Of a stretch of DNA of 64,000 nucleotides, positions 10,425 through 25,400 are shown piece by piece. Both the position numbers and the translations under genes were made by a program. The notes beneath the pieces were generated by a model. The model was not told the DNA's origin. It ran no database searches and saw only the letters and a list, made by a program, of their open reading frames with translations. Every line of letters starts with the position of its first letter. The first letter of the stretch is position 1. The stretch covers positions 3,947,555-4,011,554 of the forward strand of contig CAJINV010000004.1 in the NCBI GenBank assembly GCA_905178155.1, given 5' to 3'. The DNA is from Amoebophrya sp. A120 (taxonomy: Eukaryota; Sar; Dinophyceae; Syndiniales; Amoebophryaceae).

Positions 10425-11349
10425 TGTAGCACTGCGCAGAGTTGTCACTTAACTTGAGGCGTGGAAAGAGGTGCGACAAAGTACACAAAGCTACCAGCTT
10501 TTGCGAGGACGCCGTATTCAACATGTGCTTTATCGTCCAAGCAGGAGAAGTACCGCGGTCCACAGTCGATCACGATCAGTGCCGCGGCCTTGCAAGAGCC
10601 AGCGAAGACGAAGACGAAGATCATTTTTGGCAAACCATTCAAATTTCCACCTCTTCGGAAAATAGGTCGCTAAAGATCGTCTTTTTATCCGCTCCTCGGA
10701 GCATAGCGTCCCTATAATCTGCACTCGACATCAAAAAAGGATCTCACTCGCCCCTCGGAGCGTACTTATCCCGCCCCTATGCTTCCTCGGAAGCTATTGG
10801 CTAGCTTTCGCACATTACATAGATGCAGAAGTCTTCGGACTCTGGAAAGTAGTGCGCCTTCAGGCATGATCAATCGGTCGGCTCTTAATACCGAGCGATG
10901 CTCTACTTTGACAAACTGTGCGACCACGACGCGACACCTACTCCTACCGCCTCCAGTTCCACTATGTTGATCCTAGTTGTAGATCTTCCACTATGATCCT
11001 CCTGTTGACCACAAGATCTTCCCCCGCAGATAAGAGCGCGATCTTACAACTTTATTTGAGGACCCTCGTCGATATAAATAATTGTAGCGGCCCTTATTTC
11101 ATCCGATGAAATTCATCGCCGTGACAGATTTTTGGACGAGAAAAGACTACACTCAAAGTTTGGAATTGCACCCACACTTTTGTAAAGTTGTCCGCTTTTC
11201 ATAAAGATCCAAGAACAGTTCTTGTCAATCCAAGAAGCAGTGGCCGCCCTAAAACAGTTGTACCTCAGAAGTAGTGTCACATAATTTATCTACGTACTAG
11301 TTTTAGTTTTCACTAATCAGTACTAGCGACACTTCATCATCAATCTATC
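10425..11349. other. Intergenic region between g3 and g4
   Basis: No credible exon. Presumably it carries the g3 3' end and the g4 promoter/5' UTR. Confidence 0.5.
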
Positions 11350-14117
<2,768 letters not shown>

Positions 14118-15632
14118 AAGAGGACGGCTTGAGCAGACAACAGCATGCGAAGAGCGTTGTAGTGGTAGTGGTTCAAGAACATCTTTGCGAGATCGAGATG
14201 AACGAGAAGTATCACCTTTGACCAGATCATTCTTCACCATCAATCCAACATACGAAGAAGGAGCACCAGCGGCGTCTCATCGACCCAATGTCGCGTTGCG
14301 GCGATTCAAAATCGACCTGCGATGAACAAGCCACGACAGGATCCGATCACGACTGTAATCCGAGAAGCTATGGCGACAACAAATTTCAAATTTTGAAATT
14401 TACGAAGTAGAAATTTGAAGAATGGAACGAATCTATTTGACAAGGAGTTTCCATTCGCAGATGATGACCAAGTGTACACAGCAGCGAAATATTGCTCCTG
14501 CTCACAGATAAAGGAGAAGTATCCCGGTATGAGTGAGTGGTCCTTTTCATAGTGGCACCAGATGCCTTGGTTTTATTAGTTACAACACACATGACGATAC
14601 CGATAGCGATATGGGCGATACTCAAACTATGTTGACGCGCAGGTGAAACGATCTGAGTATTTTTATTTCCGGGGCTTCTGCAACTGCAGTGGAAGATCTC
14701 AATTTTTTTTTGCGGAAAAAGTAAAAGTGTTCATGATGTTGATGATATCACGTCGGCGTGAGAAAACATCACAGCAAATAGTAGAAAGAACAGTTCAATG
14801 TTGCTGAACAAGAAGGATCAACTCGCAAGGTCGACGCGGCGGGCTTCTTGTCCAGATCGAGAAAGATGATCTCCAAAAAGTAGCAATCACGCTTGCGATC
14901 TAGTTTGCGTCTCAATTCGTTGTAGCAATGGATTCTCAGCTGAAAAAGAAGCGGAAGTAGGCAACGTCTCTCGTTCCCGTGGATCCACGTATTATATTTG
15001 AGTTTTCCTCTCTGCGGCGACGTGGTTTCACACAGAAGACTCATTCCATTATGAAACTCTGTCTGATGTTGTGCTACTGGTTCAGTATCAGTTCATCTTC
15101 GTCTTGTGGTTCGATTGGCATTCTTCTCTTTGCAAGTATACGAAGTTTGAACATCTTGCTTTAGAAAAGGATCGAGACCAAGCTCTGTGCAGCGTATGAG
15201 CTTCCTTTTTTAAAAGTTAAAGTTATTTTTCTTTGTGGTTGTACATTGGTATCGAAAAACGGTGGAAGTGGCGGAAATTCACCGGGTTATTTTTTAACGC
15301 TCTGGCGGACTCAGGAATTTTGCAACGGAAGTTGAGGTGGCCGTCGTCCAACGTGAAAAGCAAAAAGGTTTTAATGCGCGGGAATTTATTATTTTTCCGC
15401 GCCGTGGTACGACGTTATTCTCATTTACTCGCAGGAAACCCGATGCGGGTTTTGTAGACAGGAAGCAGGGCAAAGAACAGGAGGTCTAGTTGTCCCTTTA
15501 GAAGAGCAGAACAAGTAGTACTAAGAAGTAGAAGAGCATCAAGAGCATTTACTTCTTGAAACAGAGCGGCCAGAAACAACAGGTACCACGACCAGCACTA
15601 CAGTTGAAGAAGTATAAAACTCTATTCAGATC
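14118..15632. other. Intergenic region between METAP2 and the SRSF1-like gene
   Basis: About 1.5 kb without a supported gene, introner or structured repeat. Confidence 0.5.
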
Positions 15633-17877
15633 ATGTCTCGCTCTCGCAGCCGAAGTCCTCCGGCCGCCCGGCGCTCTCGGTCCCGGAGCGGCGGTGCGGG
15701 TGCAGCCGCACCAGCCGCACGCAGCGGTAGCGAAGAAAAAGAACCCCGCAGCCACAACAGCAAGGAGCGTTCTGAGCCCGCCCCCGCGCGCGGCCGGAGC
15801 CGTTCCGCGGCGCGCCGAAACGGACCTCCCAGTAGTTCCCCCAGAGGAGGAGCGCGTGAGGACGACGAGAAGGAACAAGCGACCAAGAAAAACATCAAAT
15901 CTTCTCCGGGGAAAGTTATTTACAACAAGTCGTCGCGGTATCATGAAAGCGAGGACCGGCGGCACTTGGGCACCACCTTGTGGATCGGGAATTTACCGAA
16001 CACGGTGACGGAAACGCAGGCCCGTGAGGTGCTGGAAAAGTACGGAAAATTGGTCGACGTCCGCCTGAAAAACTCTGACACCAGCAAGGGCCCGCCCTTC
16101 GGGTTCGTGGAATTCCACGAGAAGCGAGACGCCGAGGACGCGCTGGCCGCATTGGACGGGAGCACGAAGATCTGGCCCGACCACGACGAGAAGATCAGTT
16201 GTCAGGTTTCCAAGCCGAAGGGCAAGGGCAAGGGGAAGGACGACTATGACCGGTACGGAGGAAAGTCTGCCTACGACCGCGACCCCCGCGACTACTACCG
16301 TCCTCGCGACGACCACTACCGCCGGGACCGGGACGAGGGGCCTTACTCCCTATCCAGCATCAAAAAAGTTCGTGTAAGTGTAAGTCTGTGAAGATGCAGA
16401 AAATGCAAAAGTGTATAATCTTGTCATGCTGGATCTGCGTCAAATACATAGGCTACTTTCATACCTGTTTCGACGAAGTAGCTGCGCATGACAGGTTCTT
16501 TTCCCTTTTAAAAATATATGCAAAACAAATTTGTGATGCCGCTCGTCCTACAACAAAGTTACACTCACACACTTTTTTTCTTGCATACGCCCGTCGGGAC
16601 GACTGCTCCCGCCGCGAGCGCGAGGACAGGTACAAGGGTGGATCTTCATACGGTAAGGACCGGTGGAGGGAGGATCGCAGCCCGTACGGGAAGGGCAAGG
16701 GTCGCCGTGACTCCCGCGACCGACGTGGTCGTCGTGACAGCTACGGTGGCGGCAAGGGCCCCAGTCGACGCGAGGCCAGCCGCGTATGCATCGCATATGT
16801 GTCTGGGTCTGGAGCAAGATTGCTACATTTGTCAACATGTCACGCATGTCCGACATCATCTGTGACTGTGACGCATGGGCACGATGAAAAGGTCTTCTCT
16901 TCTTGCCTGTCATGCGAAATACACAACACATAGGATCTCACAACTTTGCCATCCGTGGCGCCGTATTGATGCAGTGCGCCTCGGCCTCCCACTCACAACT
17001 TTTAGCATTAGAACTTTCCAGACCAAGACATGTTTGCATTTGATACCCCGGCCGCGGGTACAACTACCCCAGCAAAGGTGGCTCATACCACGACTCCTGG
17101 GACCACAAGGGCAAGCGGGGCGATTCCCGCGACCGGAAAGGTGGGTCCTCTTTCGGGAAGGACGGCCCGCCGAGCAAAAGCGGCGGGAAGGGCTTTGGTG
17201 GGTACACGGCCCCGTCTTTCTTCCGGGGCAAGGAGAATTACAAGATCTCGCTGACCAACCTTCCGCTCGACATGAGCTGGATCGAGCTGAAAACCCTCGG
17301 ACAGCGGGACGGGAAGGAGCCCACGTTTGCGCGCACGTTTGTGAATCGGGACGGGATCAACTGCGGGGTGCTGGAATACTATCCAAAAAAAAAGATTGTA
17401 GGTGTAAAAACTTTTTTGAAGGACGAACAGCATTACAAATCTGTGTGGCATCTTCAGAGCAAAACCTGTCATGCGCAGATAGTACTGGAAAACGCAGGCG
17501 CGGCTGAATGAATCCTGCAACGCATCCACTCCCAGCATGACAGACGCAATCATCTATGCACGTCGCGCATCACAAACTTACACTAACAGTGTTTTTTTCT
17601 TGGATAAATACCAGAAGAAGGACGAGGCGGAGGACATTGTCAAGGAGATGGACAACCGAAAAATCATATCCTGTGCAAAATTATCGTACTCGTAGTAATT
17701 GCAGTTATGCATTACAAATCTCTTTCTGAAGGCAAATCCGCATTACAAATCTAATTTGTAATGCTGACCCAATTTGTATTGCAATTTATACTACTACGAT
17801 ACAACTTTTGCAATGCATGAATCAAGGGCCACGAGGGACGACTCACCTGCGAAATGGGCGACAAGTGGCGGCGTTAA
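15633..17877 (+). CDS. SRSF1-like SR splicing factor (RRM plus pseudo-RRM)
   Basis: SR-family pre-mRNA splicing factor. Exons 15633-16350, 16593-16784, 17051-17379, 17612-17666 and 17825-17877 give 448 residues. The N-terminus is an Arg/Ser run (MSRSRSRSPP). RRM1 is at about 113-195, with RNP2 LWIGNL and RNP1-like GPPFGFVEF, closest in feel to SRSF1 RRM1. A Lys/Gly/Asp/Tyr/Arg-rich linker follows (YDRDPRDYYRPR, RRDSRDRRGRRDS). The second RRM (about 364-440) has MSWIELK in the position of the SWQDLKD heptapeptide that marks the SRSF1 pseudo-RRM, then CGVLEY and IKGHEGRL. Unlike metazoan SRSF1, the RS-rich sequence is N-terminal and central rather than C-terminal. All four introns are introners, in a gene whose product probably helps define introns. 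Confidence 0.85.
16351..16587 (+). mobile_element. Introner, family E, in the SRSF1-like gene
   Basis: The left end is TATCCAGCATCAAAAAAG and the right end CACACTTTTTTTCTTGCATA. The flanks are CTCCC and CGCCC. Removal reads GPYSRRDDCSRR. Confidence 0.85.
16785..17045 (+). mobile_element. Introner, family B, in the SRSF1-like gene
   Basis: The termini are TATGCATCGC..CTGGGTCTGG and TTCCAGACCAAGAC..TTTGATA. The flanks are CCGCG and CCCCG. Removal reads ASRGRGYNYPSK. Confidence 0.88.
17380..17606 (+). mobile_element. Introner, family E, in the SRSF1-like gene
   Basis: The termini are TATCCAAAAAAAAAG and TTTTTTTCTTGGATA. The flanking repeat AATAC is perfect. It falls inside the RNP1 region of the pseudo-RRM, and removal restores GVLEYQKKDEAED. 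Confidence 0.92.
17667..17819 (+). mobile_element. Introner, family A, in the SRSF1-like gene
   Basis: TATCCTGTGC left end, TTTTGCAATGCATG right end (last base changed). The flanking repeat AATCA is perfect. Removal restores NRKIKGHEGRL. Confidence 0.92.
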
Positions 17878-19438
17878 GGTCTTGTTTATTACAACGATGC
17901 AATGAGCCACAGCAAGTGCAAGCGGCTGAAACAATGGACAGCACCAGCGAAAGAGGGCGGAAGTTAGAACCGCAACCTGTTCCTCGCGTGTAGTTGCGTT
18001 TCATCAAAATCTGACTTAACCATCACACCAGGACCTTACTTTCACCTACGATTGCGGAGATGAACGAAAGTTGATTTTTTGCCAAAGAACCAGCTGAAGC
18101 CGCAAAACACGACCGACGGATTTTTCAGATTCTACTACGCAGCAGTTTCTTCATCTTCGCAGGGGACCGGCAACCGGCTGGAGATGAATGGTACGTATTC
18201 ACTATTACGGTTCTCGCTTTGTATCAATGACTAAGCCAATGGTAGAGCTTATTAGGTGGACCGTTCTGTCGTCGTTTTTGATTCAAAATCAAAACATAAA
18301 CAAATTAAGGTGACATATTCAGCTTGAATTTCGAATCGGACCGTGGTGGTGATCAGCTGAGTCGCGGCGATTAAAAAGCTTTCCCTTTGGGACAGCTTCT
18401 TGTTTGGATCTTGAGAATACAAATCGATCGAGATGATGACAACGTTGATTTCTCCACGGATAAGAGCATTGTTTTTATTGCCGTCTTGCAATAGTGCTCC
18501 CAAGAACCGAACTGATGTGATATCCAAGATGAAGCGACACCAGCATATTTGTCACAAGAAGGCACCGCTTCAACAGCATGGAGGGAGTAATTACCCGCCT
18601 GCTCCCTCTCTCACCGATGAAAACAGATACAAAAAGAAAAATGCTGCAGAGAAGTAGCAGCTGTTACTTGATCGTGTTGCGGATCCGACGTGGTTCTACT
18701 CTCGGACCAGAAGCTGCCAAAGCCCAAGCCTTGGTTAGAAGTCGTGTGTCACGAGAGCATATTGTACTTATTTATACCACGATGAGTGACCTACAAAGAG
18801 TTCTAAGTATTTTTGTAGACGAAGACGTCAAGCGTCGATGAACAAAATGCACGAGAGGATCGCTCTTCTTGTAGTATACAAACTAAATAAGTAGCTCTGT
18901 GTTTATTGTTTCGTTTTGTCTTCCTTTCGTCTGTAGTTGTTTGGTGTCATTCCACGTGAACAGACACGTTTTCTTTTAGCACAGAGGCAGTTTCTAGGGA
19001 AAAAAAATTGAATTACTTCGCTATTTCGTTCTCGATTTTCAAGATAAAGATTGTCTACTTTTCCGTCAGCGATTTACACCTGCTATTTTCTATCTCCGAA
19101 ATAATTTTTTCGAAAGCAAATCATCAATATCAATGTATAACTTACTTCCATTTCGAATGATGTCGCTCAACATCTTCGTCTCGTTCTTCCTGCGTACTAT
19201 ACGGTGATTTTTCTTCAAAATTCGCATTCATTTTCCATTCCGGCAAAGACCCGGACAGCGACACCGTGACACTTCCGGCAAAGCTTCGGCGTCACGATCG
19301 CTACTTAGTACGACCTGCGACAGCGAGCGGCTGTCTTCTACACGAGCAGATACGAGGAAGAGCGCTATTACGCCCTCATCTCACGACCGTGTTTTTTGAA
19401 ATCGAAATTGATCGAGAGTCTTCTTGTTCGTGCTCGAC
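17878..19438. other. Intergenic region between the SRSF1-like gene and g6
   Basis: About 1.56 kb with no supported gene or introner. Confidence 0.5.
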
Positions 19439-22400
19439 ATGGTGGATATAGTTCCGGCCGACAGCAACACAGCTTCGATGAAGGCACCTTCAGCTTCACC
19501 CTCTCGAAATGAAAACCCGAAACTAGAAGAAGCAAAAGAGGAACAACGAGACCCCGCAGCTACTGCCGACGAGGAGGCACGAGAAGATGTCGCAGCGTCA
19601 AAGAACAACAACTCCGAAGACAAGCCGAGTAGTACGACCACCGCTTCATCTGCCTCGATTCCTATGAAGATTGTCAACATGAAGGTTGGAAAATCCAAAG
19701 CGTCGTCCTCTTCTAGTAGTACAAGCGCCACGTCGAAGATCACTGCTATGAAACAACAAGCGATGAAAGTTACTGCCGCGTCATCAACTAGTACAAAAAG
19801 CAAAAGCGCGAAAGCGGACGCAGATCGCGAAATAAAAAACAAAGACCTATCTCCAACCGCCGAGAACGCCCGAGGTCGCCCAGTAGCCGGCGCTGCCGCC
19901 GCAGAAGCAGGTGAAGACGCGGATGTCAACGGAATAAACAAGAAGCCTCCAACATCTATCGCGTGCAAATGTGCCTAGGGGGTAGGGTAGGCCCAAATCT
20001 TTTGGGCTGATAAAAATACAGCTTTTTTCGCATTTTTTGCATATTTGGTGCAAAAAAATTGCACAGCTTTGGGCCCCTTTGCGCAGCCCGTATGCATTTA
20101 TTGCGCCGCGGCTTCTGTGCCCCCTTTCTGTGCGCACGCTATCCGGTTTTTTTTTTTGTGTTGCGCGATGAAGATGCTGCGGCACAGGCCGAAATCCCAA
20201 TCGCGCCTCGCATTGTGGCCTACGTGCCGGCCTGTTGCTGTTCGTGCGCAGCTTTTCTCCCAGACGAGAAGCCGGGAAAGTTGTGGCGCAGTCTGGGGCC
20301 CAAGCACCCCGCTTTGGCCACGGGCTTGGGCAAGGACATGGCCCGATAGATGGCGGCCGCCCAAGATGATTTGTATGGCTAGGTCGGTGTAACAAGAACA
20401 ACTTGAGCTTGAGGCCCGAACGGGCCACAATTTTGAATCTTTGCAGCCTGCACGCAACAAACTGCTGCGTGCTGCCTGCAAAGATTCGCCACTGCAAACA
20501 AACTCGCCATTATACCATGGCCCTTTCTGAGTGCGCAGCAGCGTGCGTATTCGTCACGCCTTGCCAGCTGCTTCGCTCCTCGCCCGTTGCCTCGGGTCGT
20601 TTTCATCTCAGCGCGGCGCCAACAAGTACCTTCAACGAAAGAAGGTGTTTGGAAGTCACGAGGGAAAAACAATTTTTATCATGAAAAAACGCGACTTTGC
20701 GTGAAGGCTAGACCACAATTTGTGGTCGAGAAGCTGGTGGAGAAGCTGGTGTAGAAGCTGGTAGGGAAGCTTGTGAGAAAGCAACACGCCTACTCGCTTC
20801 TTTGCCCGCTCACTCTTCGCGTTGGCGACCGAGAAGGAAACTTGGGCGCGGATCGATCTGCCGTGGGCGAGGAAATGCGAGCCTCTGCAGCCCTCACGCA
20901 ACAGCCTCCTGCGTGCTGGCTGCATATCTTCCCGCCCGTGGGTATTTGGGCTCCATTTCCCGTCTGTGGATACTTCGCCTCCTCCGGTGTGTTCTCCGCC
21001 ACCTTGGCCCAACCTTTAGTCGAGCCCCCGGCAGCCCAGCCTCACTCCTTCCTGCGCTATCGCGCAGCCTCTTGCTCCTGCTCCACCTCCGGCGCCGCGC
21101 CTGGCGGAACCTCGGGCCCCGCGCCTGGCCCAGCCTCTGGCCGGCCCAGTCTATCTCTGGCCCTGCCCCGCCTGGCGTAGCCGGCTGGGCCTATCGCTAT
21201 CTCTGCCCCACCCTCGGGCCCAGCCTCTGGCCCAAGAACGATCGAACCGCCGCCCCGGAGGTTCGGGCTTCTGAGCTGCAACACCTTTGGCGCCAGCTTG
21301 GGCACCAGCTTCGGCACCAGCTTCGGCACCAACTTCGGCACCAACTTCGCCACCAGCCTTAGCACAAGCTTTTTTGCAGCTTTTTGCTATTTTTCTTTGG
21401 TGCTACCCTACCCCCTAGGCACATTTGCATTTGATAACATCAAAGATGAAGCAAAACAAGAAATCTGCTGCTGCAGCGGCAGACGAGGAAGAGCAAGAGG
21501 AAAAGCAAACCGAAAATAAACCTGCGGGCGAGGGCCAATGCGACGAGGACGACGAGCTTCCGAATCGGGGGCGGGACAGGATAGAGCGCGCGGCCGCGGC
21601 GAAAAACGAGAAGCGGCGAACGCCAACAAAGGAGTGGGAAAAATGTTCGCTGCAAGAAAAGGTCAAGGACTGCCTGCGGCGGGAGAATTTCAAGGATTTG
21701 GTGGAGGTTTATCCACAGAAAAAAACCATGATCCCCATCCATTCTTTGCATAACACACACTGGATTTTATTTATGTTTCGCATGACAAATTAGATGGCGA
21801 TCATGGGTCTTTTTCTTTGGATAAAGTGTTCAAAGAGTCGAATAAGAAGGACAAAGACGACAAGTATCAGGTCATCTATGAACTGCAAAAGTATCGCACT
21901 CGTAGTAATTGCATTCATGCATTACAAATCTCTTTCTTAGGGTAAATCAGCATTACAAATTCAATTCAATTTCTTTTTCTAATGCTGGGGAAATTTGTAA
22001 TGCAATTTATACAGGTGCCTGCGTGTGCGTGTGCGCTACTTTTGCATTGCATATCATCGACAGTTACTTAACGGAATACAAGGATGTGTTTCCGGAAAGC
22101 GCAGCGCGAAACGCAGTGTTCAAGGACGCGGAAGGAGAAGTGGATGAGTACGCGGAAAAAAAGGCTTTGAAGCCGGGGGAAGTAGTGAAAACAGAGGGGA
22201 TGAAGAAGAAAACAAGGACCTACATGAACTTGGGGGTATATGTTTATAGGCTTGTCTTGGTGTTAGTCTTAGAAGTCTGATGATGGCTTGATGGATTCGA
22301 GTGGTTTTTCGGCATAAAATTTTGTCGCGTATTTCAATTTGGATAGGAGCCTGGTGATATGCTATACCATTTTCACCATTACCTCCAGAGCTGCACCGTG

Positions 22401-25400
22401 CAATGGCAGCTTTCATCACAGCTACGACTTGCTTGTCTATACGTCTTTGTCATCTATCAGATCGTCTCCTGGCGGCCGTATGGCAAGCTCTCCCGACAGA
22501 TGAAAACGGAGCCGGGGAAGAGCCTCGCGATGCTCTTGTGTGCGGCGCTGGAGGTCGACTGCGAGGCTCGGGATGGGAAGAAGAAAGTAGAGGACTTGTT
22601 CATTGGGAGTAGTATTACTTTGAATAAGAATGGGACAGTATCCCGTGGAAAGCCGTCCCCAACCCCAATTCCCCAGAGTTGTCATGCAGTTTGCAGCTAT
22701 AGGAAAGAATGATGCGCGTCCCCATGAGACACAGACAGAGACAAAGGCGTCTCCAATCGTGAGCTTTGGCATTTGTAATGCTGTAGACAGGATGCGCAAG
22801 TGTTTTTGTGATGCAGCTGGCCTTGATAAACTGCACTGCAATACACAGAGGAACGCGTGGTCATGTGTGAGGAGTCACGCATTACCACAAGCTCCTCTCT
22901 GTATGGATTTGTGTTGCCAAGACGTCCCTATTTTGGCTCTGGCGGGTGGGCACGCTTTTCCTCAGGATACCCTTCACAAATGCATGTCGATGACGGGAAT
23001 TTAGGACATTCTCGGGTGATCGGGTTTGGGCGGTACGTTGGCGGGGAAACCTGGGTCTACGACAAGAATGGGACGCAATGGCTCAACGTGAAGCCGAACA
23101 CGTTAGCCGGCAAGTCGGTGGTCAGCACTATTTACAACCGCGGATGGTGGGCGGAGCGGGACAAGAAGGAGCCGCTCACCATCCGGCTGGCAGACAAGCA
23201 GACCCCGATCAAGGCCGACAGGAAATTTTTCAACAGCGACGAGGGACGGAGGCTGATGCGTAAGGACTGCAGTATCCAGTTGCCATTTAAGAGGGTGCCG
23301 GTTTATCATCAGGTCGCCGATTTTATGGGCCCGCTGCCCCATGTATGCATTGCGAACATGTCTCGGCGCGGAAACTACTTGTGACGCTGCTGAGTGGTCA
23401 TGATTGAGTGCGCCTGTGCATGCAGTGACGCATGAAGAAATTTGTCAATCTCTTTTGTTGCTTTTGTTGCTTGTGCAGTACAGATTTTGCACGATTGCCA
23501 GAGACGCAACACAGGATCTTGAACCTTTCCAGACCCGGACGTATTCGCAGTGGATACCATGCGACAGCCCCCGCCTTCCCCGGATCCTTCGTGGACCCGG
23601 CGAAGCGGCCCAAGGAGCTGCAAAAAATCAACATCCTGGGCGACATGAGTCCAGAAGAGGCCGACTTCTTGCTGAAGTGGGCGGCAGACCACCAGACGGG
23701 AGAGGATGGGTTCATAAGGTAAGCACGACGTAGAGGGGATGGATTTACTTGCTGTTAGTGCTATGCTTGATCATGGGTGGCCGTGGCGTGGCCTTTTTTG
23801 CAGTCAAGTGCCTACTACATTCGCCCCACCAAGTCGCGGGTGGAAATTTGATAAAGAAGAAGATCGCCACTGCCAAGCTTCCGTGCACGGGCCAGCCCCA
23901 GCAGTGTGCCTGCTGCGCGCAGAAATTTTTGTCAAGCAATGGTCTGGTGACTGCTCTTTTCTATCGTAATGCATGGTTTCTTTTACGTAGTGTTAGTGAA
24001 TCAATGCAAGAGAAGGACCACTTACTACTTCTGAAAAACCGAATTTCATCACCCAGATATGTCGCGGTCTTCTATCCGCACGCGTCCAGTGTGAGTGACC
24101 GGGTCGGCGATGTCTCCGCGGAACGCGCTGCCTCGTACGGTTTCTGCCGCGTGTTCGAGCCGAAATTTGAAAAGGCCAGGAAGCGGCTCGAGGAAGACTA
24201 CAGGGCGATGATCACGCAGGACGGCTTCGGCGTCGTATCCTTTGAAGGCGCGGACGGGAAGAAAAAGCAGTTTAAGGGCGCAAAGAACAGTTTGAAGGGC
24301 GACCAGGTGGATAGATTGATTTACACAGAGATTTGGATTTTGCTTCAGTAGTTTATTTTGATGTGGGAGCAGGTGCGCGTCGCCTGATTTTCTTTCACTA
24401 GAGATCACTAGTACTACATGTCGATGTCGTGCCTGCGCCTGCCAGTCGTGCCACTTGTCGTGTATGCTGCTGTATTAAAAGCAAGAGCGTGGACATGATA
24501 CAGTGTAACTCTAAACGATGTTCTTGCGACTGGCTAGTTTAGTGAAGCTTCCGAAAAAAATTTTACCCACTCTCGTCTTACTTACAACTACGCACAGGTA
24601 ACCGTGCAAGAAACAGCTGTGAAGGAGCGCACGATGCAGGTGATCCGGGACAAATACAAGGAGGACGGCGAGAAGGAGATTGCCAAGATCAAATTCGCAA
24701 AAGGAAACTACAAGAAGGGGGGCTCTGCCGAGACCCGCGACTGCCCGCTCGTGATTCTCGACGACCTGTGGCGCGACTGGGGCATCCCGGAACTGGTGGA
24801 GGCGGAAAGGCAGGCGAAAATATGGATTGTAAAAGTATCGTATTCGTATAAATGCAATTGAAAAGTTGCAATGCTGATTTGCCTTAAGAAACAGATTTGT
24901 AATGCATGACTGCAATGCGAGTACGATAATTTTGCACAGGATAGAAAATTGCAAAGGGTAAAACGGTCCCGGGGAAGGAGGCCTACATGGGACAAGAGCA
25001 AAAATTGTATATATTAGAAGTGAGCCAGTAGATTTAGTAGATTATGGTCAAAATTTTTGTAGGAGGTGGAGGTCTATTTTTCTGCATGTGCTTCTTCGCG
25101 ATACCGATTATATGAGTTCTCTAGAAAATTTAGATTTATTCCATTGTATCTACAAATTACATTTACACAAACACTACATCAGCTTGAGGGAGATCCTGCG
25201 AACCTACGCGGGCAGGAAGTTGCCCGACTGGGCGGGGGGAAAAGTGCCACTTCCCTACAAGGACTGGCCCCCAGACTGGTTTTTCTTGAAAGGCACGGAC
25301 TTCAGCGCACTGAAGGACGCCTACTTGAAGCACTACTCCGGCGAGTGCCGCATTACCATCCAGTGGTCGGGGAAGGGCCCCACACCGTCGATCAAGGGAG

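Noticed and set aside
19970-21420. Gene(s) inside the long introner (frames up to 216 codons)
   Set aside because: Frames on both strands are Pro/Ala/Leu low complexity from internal repeats; no conserved enzyme motif seen.
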